DNA of 64,000 bases from Micropterus salmoides (lineage: Eukaryota; Chordata; Actinopteri; Centrarchiformes; Centrarchidae), in assembly GCF_014851395.1 (NCBI RefSeq), contig NW_024041150.1, positions 8,585,019-8,649,018 on the forward strand, in the 5' to 3' direction. The position numbers and the translations under genes are program-made. Of this stretch, positions 1 to 11,500 are shown piece after piece. Every line of letters begins with the position of its first letter. Position 1 is the first letter of the stretch. The notes beneath the pieces were generated by a model. That model saw only the letters and a program-made list of their open reading frames with translations, was not told where the DNA came from and made no database searches.

Positions 1-433
<433 letters not shown>

Positions 434-1180
434 TTATGTGAGAGTTTTGTGATCTGTTGCACCTTTATAGTGTAACAACAGCACGTTATAGCAAGTTGCT
501 CATGAGTTAATAATAACAGAAGTTATAAAAGTTTCTGAACCAATAACAGCCTGACAGTAAGCAGATTAGTAAAGAATGGTGATGACTGCTGGATACAGAA
601 AAGGTAGTGAAGCTGAAGCAGCATACTAAGGTATTATAACAGTAAAGGTCATTTAGTACAGAAAACATTTTTTTGCTGGAACTAGCATACTAATGTAGAT
701 ATAGAGCACAGGTGAAACGCAAAGGCAAAAACAGAAATTGCTGCATCTAACAAAGGTTGCTAATTTGTGGAAATATAAGAGTACAGTGGAAACAGTTGGA
801 GTACTCTGCAATTATTTTCGTCCAGTAATAACTATTTTTAAGTGAATCTGCGGCTGAAGTACCAAAAACCCAAAGGAGTTAAACAGTTAGCAGGAGGATT
901 TAGTTAATATGTATGGATAATGTAAAGTAGGTGTCACTGGAAAATAAATAAATAATAAAGAATAGAGAAAGAATAACAATAATACTAAAGGATAGTATAA
1001 GACTTAAAATAAAATTAAAACAGACCTTGTACATGAGATTCAAACCAAGGATCCTCTCATTTATAGATTGCTAGCTGATAGCGGCAAGAATGGTAAAGGA
1101 AGGTGGAATGTGGAGCCCAATGGAGCTTAAAATAGGGCAACACCCAGATTGTAAGAAACAAATTCAGGATTGTATGAGGA
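434..1180. other. AT-rich interval, no gene seen
   Basis: A/T-rich single-copy-looking sequence with short A-runs. No coding frame with convincing composition, no splice-bounded exon and no repeat structure were seen. It separates the microsatellite from the DIRS-derived recombinase and may include unrecognised 5' parts of that element. Confidence 0.5.
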
Positions 1181-2281
1181 AGTGGCACACGAGAGCATCT
1201 GTCCCAGGCGCAGGGCCGGGTTCTTCACCCTTGCCCCGCCATATGGCGACTGTGGGTCTGGCCCCTGAGGGGGCACAGTACCTAGAGGCGGGTCTAACAG
1301 CCGGAGCAGTCGAGACCGTCCTGAGCTCCAGGGCCCCGTCCACACGGAGGATGTACGGCCTGAAGTGGAGCGTTTTCTCCACTTGGTGTAGGGAGCGGTC
1401 GGTGGACCCTGTTACCTGCCCGGTGATTCAGGTACTTGAGTTCCTCCAGGACCGGTTCTGCTGGTCTTTCCCCTTCCACCCTCAAGGTGTACGTGGCAGC
1501 TATTTTCCACACCCCTCTGAGGGAGGGGTCCTTGGGGAAACTTCCCTTGGTTGTATGTTTCCTCCGTGGTGCCCGGAGGATGAGACCTGCGACTCGGTCC
1601 AAGGTTCCCACTTGGGATCTGGCAGTGGTTCTTGGGGCGTTGGCTGAGGCCCCCTTCGAACCCCTGGAGTCAGCTGAGGCTAAGCACTTGACCCTCAAGA
1701 TGGCCTTTCTCCTTGCTATCGCCTCTCTGAGGAGGGTGGGGGATCTCCAAGCACTTTCGGTTTCCCCGCAAAGCCTGGAGTTTGCCCCGGGGAATATTAG
1801 GGCTATCCTGCACCCTCGTTCAGGATACATCCCTAAAGTGCCTTCTTGTGCGGCAGGGTCCACAGTGCTGCAGGCATTTCATCCTCCACCTCATGTGACG
1901 GCGGAGGACGGGAGACTTCATCTGCTCTGCCCTGTCAGAGCACTGAGTATTTACACTCTGAGGTCCTCCCGTTGGAGGAAGGCTGACCAGCTGCTAGTGT
2001 GTTTTGGGTCTCCCAGGGCTGGGCTCCCTGCATCCAAACATACTATTAGCAACTGGATTGTTCAGACTATTTCCCTGGCCTATCAGGTGCGCGGTTTGCC
2101 TTCACCTGTGGCTGTGAGGGCTCATTCTACCAGAGGCATGGCGGCCTCTCGAGCCCTCCTTTCCGGGGCCTCTTTGCAGGATGTTTGTTTAGCGGCTGGC
2201 TGGGCCACTCTGCACACATTCATTCGGTTTTACCGTCTTGACCTTCCTTCGTCACCTGGCACTCGTGCGCTCTCCTCTTAG
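1090..2281 (+). pseudogene. DIRS-type tyrosine recombinase, frameshifted
   Basis: Remnant of the tyrosine recombinase (YR) of a DIRS1-like retrotransposon; this enzyme integrates the circular cDNA instead of a DDE integrase. Residues matching the YR tetrad are visible: the first Arg in SLRRVGDLQAL (about 1722-1755), the HxxR motif in HSTRGMAASRAL (about 2122-2158) and the catalytic Tyr in FIRFYRLDL (about 2221-2245). The N-terminal core-binding segment STRRMYGLKWSVFSTWC lies in a different frame; the frame changes at about 1452-1458, where two bases seem to be missing just after LEFLQDRF. Reverse transcriptase, RNase H and methyltransferase regions are absent upstream, so the copy is 5' truncated. 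The terminal repeats follow directly. The family call rests on my recognition of fish DIRS recombinases, not a search. Confidence 0.85.
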
Positions 2282-2690
2282 TAGTGCCACTTTATTGCAC
2301 ACTGGGGCAGGCGGGGTTTTCGGCACGGTTTCGTGGGTATCTCGTTCCCATAGTGTCGTAACCGACGCAGTTCGAGTTCCCTCGAAGGGGAACGTCTCGG
2401 GTTACGTATGTAACGAGACACTGCGTCGGCCTGCCGCACCTCTCTCCCCGCCTGAAGCGCCTGCTTCATAGTTTAAGCTAATGATGAGTGTGTACAGGTG
2501 TGCTTTATACTCCTCCGGTTATTCCGTCACACCTTACCGTTCTAGCAACAAACCAATAGGATTGGAGTGATTTCATTCACGTTCAGACCTGCTTCGCCTA
2601 GAGGCGTTCCCATAGTGTCGTAACCGGCGCAGTGTCTCGTTCCCCTTCTCGGGGAACCAGGGTTACATACGTAACCCGAGACGTTTGTTA
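2282..2690 (+). mobile_element. 3' terminal region of DIRS element
   Basis: Directly after the recombinase the motif GTTCCCATAGTGTCGTAACC occurs at about 2344 and again at about 2606. Each copy is followed by GC-rich palindromes (CTCGAAGGGGAACGTCTCGGG, GGGTTACATACGTAACCC). Repeated and self-complementary 3' ends are characteristic of DIRS elements, which replicate through circular intermediates. The element appears to end near 2690. The 5' terminal repeat is not present in the window. Confidence 0.7.
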
Positions 2691-2931
2691 AGGTAGTCAA
2701 AGCCAGCATAACTGGTTTGAGATTAATTCATTAAGGACCGAATGCACGCAAAAACTGAGATACAACATGTATCTGTCATACAGAATGAGCACTTTTCACT
2801 GTGGAATACTTTTAGACCTTTTACTTGAGTAGATTTTTGAGGACTTTAATTGTGGATTTGGTATTTCTCATCTTTTAAGTAGAGGAAAATTGTACTCTAT
2901 TTAAAGACAACCAGTGCTTCACTATTAATTT

Positions 2932-3090
2932 TAGCTGGATGGCACAGCGGCAGTGTTGTTGCCCTTTGAACAGCAGTAGCAGGGTTCAAATTCAGCGCAG
3001 GGCCTCCAGCATGGTTCAGGCATAGACAGTAATGTGATACGAACATCTCCCCAGAGCTCCCACCGGCTTTTTAGGAGCTATAAGCAAGAC
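2932..3090 (+). repeat. degenerate tRNA-derived SINE
   Basis: A stretch resembling a pol III promoter: an A-box-like GGCACAGCGGCAG near 2941 and a B-box-like GGTTCAAATTC near 2982, spaced as in tRNA-derived SINEs. The downstream body is degraded and no clear tail or target-site duplication was seen. Other AT/GC-mixed repeats could imitate this. Confidence 0.35.
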
Positions 3091-6000
3091 ATTGATGAAG
3101 TGAAAAGGATACAATGATTGGATCTCAGCTGCTGCTTTCATTTATCCTGTTGTGATCTCAATTCAGTATCCATTCAGTATCTCTCTTCATCTCATCCATT
3201 TCTCCTAAGGGGTTTAGGAGCAACAATTCAGATTGCAGTGATCTCAAAAAGATATACTATTGAGATCTTAGAGTTTTCTCAAGAGTTAAAGAAAAGACTA
3301 TTCAGAGCGAAAGATTTTTCTTCTGTGAGATTTTGAAAGGAAATTGAGATATCGACATTCTTTACATAACTTTTAATAAGATTGATCCAATGATGATTCA
3401 CTGAAAATTTGGTGGCAATCGGAGTCACGGCCGAGGAGAAGATTCAAATTCAAAATGGCGGAAAATACTCTAGGCGGACTTTAGTGGTCCCAGAGGCTTT
3501 TTGTAGAGCGCGTTGAGCTGCACTGGTGTTCATGTTTCTCACAGGAATTTGAGCCGGCGCCATTTGAGCTCTAAAAAAATAGCATTGGATAGAAGTCTAT
3601 GGAGGATTGAAACACATGCATTAGATATGCATTAGCACACACACTCACTAGGCTACATCAGATACATTAACATATGCATCACAAAAGAAAGGATATTATT
3701 TAGAGCGAGTAATGAGGGAATAGCAGAAGAAATTGTTACGAATCAAAAAGATATCTACACAAAAAACGTTGGTTTCAGAACATGAAAATGTGTTAAATGT
3801 GGGAACATGGACAGAAAGAAAATATAATATAAATGGTAATTTCTTAACTGTTGGTTCACTGTCTCCTTAGTTGGTTATTTGTTTGCATAAACATTCTTTT
3901 GATAACTTTTGGTAAAATAGTTCCTTTAAACTGGAGAAAAAGTAAGCTGTCTGAATGATTTTTGTTTCATTCTAGTTTCTTGGTTGTGTGGCTTGACAAT
4001 TAACTGTTTTCTTCTTTTTCGAGGCATGAAGACCATCCAAATTCCAAAATTTCCAGAAATTAAGTGTTTGCTCGCAGTGAGTGTGTGATGGCTGTCCTGA
4101 GAGGCACACAGCAGTTACAGTTAAATGGTAAAAACCAGAAGAGAAAAGAGAAATCAACTGCAAAGGTGGTCACAGGAGGGAGCTGTGGCAGCAACATATG
4201 TGGTAACAGCACAACTAAATAGTTAAAGATAAAATAAAAGATCTCAGTTAAGAGATAGAGAAAGCTCAGAATAAAGGGAAAATAGGGAGAAACAGTTTGA
4301 CCAACAGGTAGATAGTACTGACATAAGATATAGCCTTTAGTAAAGGAAAAGTAGTCAGAGACGGAATAATGAAAGAGCCCATCCTGTTAGATAAGGTCTA
4401 AATAGATATACCTCCAGATGAAGAAACGTACGGAGCAAGTGGAAGAAAGATAGAAGTAAGAGCATTTAAGGGCCAGTACAGGCAGAAGAAGAAGAAGGAA
4501 AAGAATTAGGGTCTTTAAAGGGTTGAGTTAGGATAAAAAGGAGAGATGGAAAAAGAAAGGCTATATTAGAAAGGGAGGAGACGATAGATAGATAAAACAA
4601 CAACTCCCAAACAAAGAAGTGAAAAGTTAAAACAGGTGGCAGAAAGACAAAAGATCTGCCTACAGACCAAGATACCTGCAGAGCACAACGAACCATGAGA
4701 CAAGACGACAGCGAGACAGAGCTACAGTGGACAAGATGGCAGCTCTGAAGTTTCATGAAGAAGGCGAGAGAGCAGCTAAAAAATAGACACAGCAGAATCT
4801 GACTGTGAGGAAGAGAGGGAGGTGATACAGGAGGCGTTCAACAGAGAGGCGTGCCAACCTGATGCATCACAGGCCCAAGCCCACCTCCACTGACGTCAGC
4901 GTCTTCCCAACGCTGAGGACGCAGCCAGTCAGACCACATCTATCATCTACAGTCGAATCATAAAGAGGACAACACCACCTTAAAGACTGTGAACCTAACA
5001 GCACAAAGTTTAAAAGGTCAAGAAGGCTTCACTGTGAAAATGAACTTCAGCCAAAATGCTCTCACATGAGACCGAGTGCTGACAGGAACATCACCAAGGA
5101 AGAGCTTTCTGTCTCACCATGACCAACTTTACAAATGGTCAGACTGTCAGAGGCCTTGAAAACTGCAACATCTGCTGAAAAAGAACTGTTTGAAGACCTC
5201 ACAAGAGTTTGGGAGCAGGAGTGTTGATAATTTGTAGGAGAAGAAAAAATAGAAAGACTGGGGAAGAAAAAAGAAAATAGAGACTGATGTTAGATCCAAG
5301 ACTAAGGTTAGCTCAGGAGCTATAAAATAGCAAGATATGTCATTAATAATTGATTAGTTTATAACTTTGCTGTCCTACTCTCCTCCAGCAGCCACCTGTT
5401 ACTAAATTCCAGCAAAAAAGGGATCAGAACGTCAGGGAATGTTCATTCTAAAATTGGGAAATGCATTTGTTGTGTTTTTAAACAGAGTATTAAGAATAAG
5501 GGATCTAGTGGGATTATTTTATATTATAACTGTTAGAGATCACTGTCTGCTCTGGATTTGTGCAGAGGAACAGCCAGCGCAGAGCTCCTTGGTGTAGCAG
5601 ATACAATGACAGGCAACCTTCAGGCTTGATTTTAAAAATGCGGAAAGGAGAAGCCTCATTGAAGCCTTTATAAAGCAATTTCAGCAGCACGTTGCTACTG
5701 CATGCTTAAATTAGATGAGTGTGAGTCTTAAATCATGATCGACCTTTGTCATGTATTCCACAGGAACAACCAAGCAACTGTAATGATAACCTGTTTTCTT
5801 TCTGTTTTTGTAGGTAATATTAGTAGGAAGTATGGAAGAATTGTAGTGCACTAATGAACAATTGAGTTTTATTTCAAGATTTACTATTTGTACGTCCAAT
5901 AGCAATGTAATTCAATACACAGATATACAGGAGGTTAGAAGGGTTAAATTGCAAGCAAATATAATATCTAGGAAGCAAACTCATGTTGAAAAAGATTGAT

Positions 6001-6935
6001 GTTTTTCCAAACTACAACAAACAGTAGGATAAAGCTCACTTATTGGTAATAGTAAGATACAGATAAGCAAGGTAAATAATCCTTCACAGCCAGTCAAAGA
6101 CCAGAGGAGAGGCAGACGTAGCAGCAGGCAAGATCAAGAACGACCTGTAGAGACAACTCTGACTATCACCAGCTATGAGTCCAAATTAACCAGCTAAAGG
6201 AAGAACAAGACTGACTCTACAAACATCTGAGTGCCCTCAAATTGGTACCCAGCCTGATCCCCACAGAAACCTGAGTGCCAAAAAGAGTTCCACAGTACCA
6301 CGGACTAAACTTTCAAAATGGACATCATACATGTTTATCGGACATTTTGCACCATTCTGAAGTGTCACATGAATGATTGTTGAAACACTGTTCTGTCTGG
6401 TTACTGTATTGTTACACAGAAAGTTCACTATGCAGCCTGTGATTGTTTTGATATATGATGTGTGCCTTTCAACACATTAGCTTGGTATGGTTGTTAGCTT
6501 GCTAAAGTAAATAAGAAAGAACAGCTCATATTGTTTGTTTCACGAGTGCAAACCATTTACAAGGTATGTCTCACTATATTATAGCACGTATAGGTAGTTT
6601 AATATGTTAAGCTCATTTAAAGGGAAACTCATTTAAGCGTAATAAGGAGGACAGAGGAAATCCTTGTTAAATATGTTAGCAACAGACATGATTGATGATT
6701 ATTTCACAACATGTAAACACTAATTTGGGTATTTTCTAAGATCTGCAAGTCTGAGAATTAAGTTTCATATGCCAAGTTCAATAGGTCGCCCACTTTCAGT
6801 GGTCACAGTGTTGGTGTATAAAGTATGAGGCTTTACAGCCTCAGAGGAGGGAGTGTTGAGAATTATTTTAGAACATTACAGCCTAAATTGTTATCATTAA
6901 TTGCTCGAGCGAGGGTGGTCTGCATTGGCATCATT
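3091..6935. other. long non-coding interval, no gene recognised
   Basis: About 3.8 kb without a convincing gene. Frames are short and interrupted. Purine-rich stretches around 4200-5300 have a composition often left by decayed retroelements, but no reverse transcriptase, protease or zinc-knuckle motif could be read, so no call is made. Confidence 0.5.
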
Positions 6936-7662
6936 TAAAGTATTATTTTAGAGTGTAAAGTTAAGATCACAACGCTGAAACTCTATAGCTATTGTCACCA
7001 GTTAAAGAGTTATTTTATAGTGTAAAGTTAAGATCACAACGCTGAAACTCTATAGCTATTGTCACCAGTTAAAGAGTTATTTTATAGTGTAAAGTTAAGA
7101 TCACAACGCTGAAACTCTATAGCTATTGTCACCAGTTAAAGAGTTATTTTATAGTGTAAAGTTAAGATCACAACGCTGAAACTCTACAGCTATTGTCACC
7201 AGTTAAAGAGTTATTTTATAGTGTAAAGTTAAGATCACAACGCTGAAACTCTACAGCTATTGTCACCAGTTAAAGAGTTATTTTATAGTGTAAAGTTAAG
7301 ATCACAACGCTGAAACTCTACAGCTATTGTCATCATTTAAAGAGTTATTTTATAGTGTAAAGTTAAGATCACAACGCTGAAACTCTACAGCTATTGTCAC
7401 CAGTTAAAGAGTTATTTTATAGTGTAAAGTTAAGATCACAACGCTGAAACTCTACAGCTATTGTCACCAGTTAAAGAGTTATTTTATAGTGTAAAGTTAA
7501 GATCACAACGCTGAAACTCTACAGCTATTGTCACCAGTTAAAGAGTTATTTTATAGTGTAAAGTTAAGATCACAACGCTGAAACTCTACAGCTATTGTCA
7601 CCAGTTAAAGAGTTATTTTATAGTGTAAAGTTAAGATCACAACGCTGAAACTCTACAGCTCT
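6936..7662. repeat. 67-bp tandem repeat, 11 copies
   Basis: The phrase AACGCTGAAACTCTA recurs every 67 bases from 6971 to 7641, giving 11 copies. Units are nearly identical: they differ mainly by CTCTATAG versus CTCTACAG (the first three copies have T) and one unit has CATCATTTAAAG in place of CACCAGTTAAAG. The gradient of the T/C variant from left to right suggests stepwise expansion. No coding potential. Confidence 0.97.
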
Positions 7663-8571
7663 GAGAGTGTGTGGTCCTCTCTGTGTTTAGCTGCCCGGAG
7701 GCAGTAACAGTAGCACAGCATCATCAAAAACACCAGCAGAGGAAAATGTGGAAGCAGAATTAGTGAAAATTGTGTTACAAAACAGACGTCAATACAGTAA
7801 GAATGTCCTGTCTATAGCAAACAGCACAAGAGACACCAGCTTATTCCACAAAGTCAGGGTTTTGGTTAAAATGCCGTGATCAGCAGAGGGCATGCCTAGG
7901 ACACAGAGAGGGGGAGCATTGCAGACAAAAAGTTAGACATCAGTCAAGAAACAGTCATCAGTGATTATCCTTAATAATCATTGTTAATCATTTTAATCAG
8001 TTTTATTGTCTTTAATCAGTTACTTTAAGTAATCATTCTTATATCATCATTTATATCATTTTACTAGTATTAATCATTAATCATTCTTATTCATTTTCTT
8101 TTTACATAGATATGCTTTAGTTTTTACTTATAAGTAGTGAACTGTAGTCATGAAAACAGAAACAGATCCTTGAGTGGGAGGAATGACTGCAGGAACAGAC
8201 TACAGGTGGTTCGTCTTGTCCAACTGTCATCTACTGTAGATTATGACCATAGGAGAGGCTGCAGGTGTGTAAGATCTGTTGACACTGTGACAGTGCATGC
8301 TTTGGTCTACTGTTATCTACTGTTATCTACTGTTATCTACTGTTGTTGTGATTACACGAGGAACTGCTGAGGTGTTAATCTGCTAACATTAAGACTACAT
8401 GCTTAATTACTGATTAAGGGGGTTTGATTGTCAACTTCCAACCTCTGGTTATTATAGCCAGTGTGAGCTTTGAGTGAACTTTAAGTTGTAAGGCAGATCT
8501 TTTGTCTTTCTGCCAAGTTTTTTAAGTTTTTAAGTTAATGTTTAAATTTATTTCAATATGCTTTGTTTCAG
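7663..8571. other. no gene seen; small 11-bp tandem
   Basis: Intergenic or 5' flanking sequence of the multi-exon gene that follows. AT-rich stretches dominate at 7960-8110. A short tandem of TCTACTGTTA repeats about four times at 8307-8345. No promoter element is clear enough to name. Confidence 0.45.
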
Positions 8572-11500
8572 GATGGCTTGGGTTAGGGCAGTGTGGCAAG
8601 AAAGGAAAAGGCAAGAAGAAGGGACGGTGCTACACAGCTGGGTAGACACAGAAAAAATGTTACTGTTCTGGCCAAAAGACATTTGAATGAGTGTTGGAGA
8701 AAGTTTCCTCTTCTGAAAGAAAAGATGAGATCTGGTGGGTACACTTACATGTCGCATCTATTATGTGCCTTTTGTCATGTGGCAGTAGCTTTTTGCTTTG
8801 CCTGTGTTAAATGTTATTTATGATTTGTAGATGACTTTAAAGAATGTGACAACTGCGACTTCACAAGTAGTACAGAAGCTGAAGAAGGGGCACTGGAAGC
8901 AAAAAGAAGACGGAAAATAAGACATTTGAAGATTGTGTGACAGCTAATCTTTTAACTTTGTACTCAGGTCTTAATCAACCAACTCATACCTCTTTTAAAA
9001 TAGGTATTCATGCATGTCTTGCAGATGTATCGCAATAGACCACTGTTAATGCATTTTCATGAACTCTTCCCTTGTCGCCCTGTTGACAGTTCAAGACTTT
9101 CAAAATTAACAATCCTATGCTGTCAAGAGTAAGCAATGTCACCATGACAACGAGGCCACAATAAGGAACTAATGCCAGTTTGATATCTTCAAGTGAACTG
9201 GGTAGATTGATATTAAATTTAATTACTTTGACTTTGATAAATATTTAACGACTGTTAAAGACATCTGTGATCTTTTCTTTTTTCCCTCTCATTCACTTTT
9301 CTACTTTTCCTTTCCCTGCTTTCTCCAACATACTTTCTGGTGGAAGAGTGACGGTAGAAGAGGATGGGAAAGTAGCAATATAAAGGATGCATGAATAATT
9401 GTACGCACCTACGTCTCTTCTATCACAACTGCCTTCCTTTCATGCTCTGAACCAGCTCAGCACAATCAGTGAAAACTGCACCTTTTTGATTTCTTTCTGG
9501 AGCAGAATGAATTTCTTCAACTAGATGATAGTGGTCACAGTGAGGTAGAATTTGATGAAGAAGACGTCCAAGGAAATTGTCGACATCTCAACAGTGATGA
9601 AGGTTAGTTCTTTGTTTTCTCCCCTGTAATGGGGAGACTACTTGTCATGAGGATATAAAAACAGCAACAAAAAAGTGACAAATTACCTACAGAATGTCAA
9701 TTCAGATTGCTTTATTGGCAGGAAAGGTTCAAGAACAATGTTGCCAAAGCATCAAAATACAGTTTGTCCAAATTATTTGGCAGCACACAATAACAGTACA
9801 GTGTTTCCCCGAGTATATTCTTCAGTAGATGGACCTAAATGCGTGACACACACCCGGGACCCACTCACACTAGCTGTCTCTTGATTTAAGTTCAAACGTA
9901 CCAACACTACTCAGAATGTAAAGACAGATGTGCTCTATGAAAATCAAACAGCTGTGTTTTCCTCTGCTGCTGATGTTGCTGGAGAGGGCATGTTTTAGCA
10001 GCGCTGTAGAAGGTGTGACAATATTTAAATATGTATTGAAGCAAAATACTTTTCTAAGCCTAAATCTAAGACACAGAGTCTAGTTTATTTATCGGTAGGA
10101 TTATTGAGAGGAACTAAAATAGTTACTAGGAATGGGGATCGTTAATTTTTATTGATATTGGTACCCTTATTGAGACTGCTTAATGATCCGATTCTTTATC
10201 GATACCACTATCAATACTTAACTATTATTTGGTGACGGTTATTTGGTAAGACCAGCCCCATCGGGCATGAGGTAGGAAAATATTCAATTAAAACAATTCA
10301 AACATCATCAAACGGAGGACATGTAAGCACACAGCATCTAAAACACAGCAGAGTAAAAAACTAGCCAGTTATTTGAAATAATTGTTACAAAAATACAGTG
10401 ACTGATCTCCAGGACCGAAGTCAGTGCTAACTTTGGGGCAAACCTCCTTCACTCTTTATTCAACAGCAACACACGGAACCTCTCTAGTCTTGAGAAGCTG
10501 CAGTCATTGTTCACCGGCCTCTGTAACTTCTACTGTACATTTACTGCTGAACAAGGTGCTGACCCGTTTCTCTCTGTTCACTGGGTCTCTGTTCACACAC
10601 ACACACACACACACACACTCCGTCTGTTCACATACACCACCTGGGATCATCACAAACATGACAACAGACAGACAGACAGTCATAGAGGCTATGATGTCAC
10701 AGAACGCAGCTATGCTCGCTGAGCGGCAGGTAAGACGAGCAGCAGTGTTAGCTTGAATCGGCTAAAACACAAACAACACATCTAAAATGGGAAAGAGCTG
10801 GACCGCCGGTTCTTTGGTGAGCAGTAAGGATCACCGTCGAGTCTGAATGTCTTTAATTTGATCACTTGTTTTGCTCCCTGTTTGCTAAACGTAGCCATGG
10901 TAACAGATGTTTTGCCTCTCAGTCCAGCCTGTTCCTGGAGGCGGAAGTGACATCAGCGCCTACCCTCTACTGATCCTGTCGTTTTGTGGAACAGCAAAGC
11001 TGACGTTAGCCTACTCACCTGTCCAGCAGAAACAGAGCGACCTCAGCATCGGTTTTCATTCGTAGATTTATCCAGCATTGAAACCCCTCACAGATGTTAA
11101 CACAGGTCTTCCCCTCGCCTGGTCTCATTCCTCAGACCTTTCCCTCTGTGGCTGTTTCTCAGTCATCTTCACAGCTATAGAGTCCCGTAATAAGTCCAGC
11201 ATGTTCGAATGTACCGCTCTTTGTTTACATTCTCTCCCCCACTGCTTGGAGTGCGCCACCTGCTGCTCGCTCCGAGCAGCTTTGTTTACAGGCCCGGGGG
11301 CTGTGTAGGAAAACCAGATTTTTTTCTAGAGCACACGACCCATGAGGAAATATTCTCCAAATTTAACAAAGTGTATAGTATAAGAATCGCAAAGTACCCC
11401 TTTAATTGACACACTGTAATGTTAACCTATCAGTGTTTCCCTCAGGATGGAGTTGTAGCAGCGGAGGTGAAGCAAAAGTTCTGTCTGAATATAAAACCCC

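Noticed and set aside
6936..7662. CRISPR-like regular repeats
   Set aside because: Units are contiguous without variable spacers and the genome is eukaryotic; the same applies to the 38-, 48- and 72-bp arrays.
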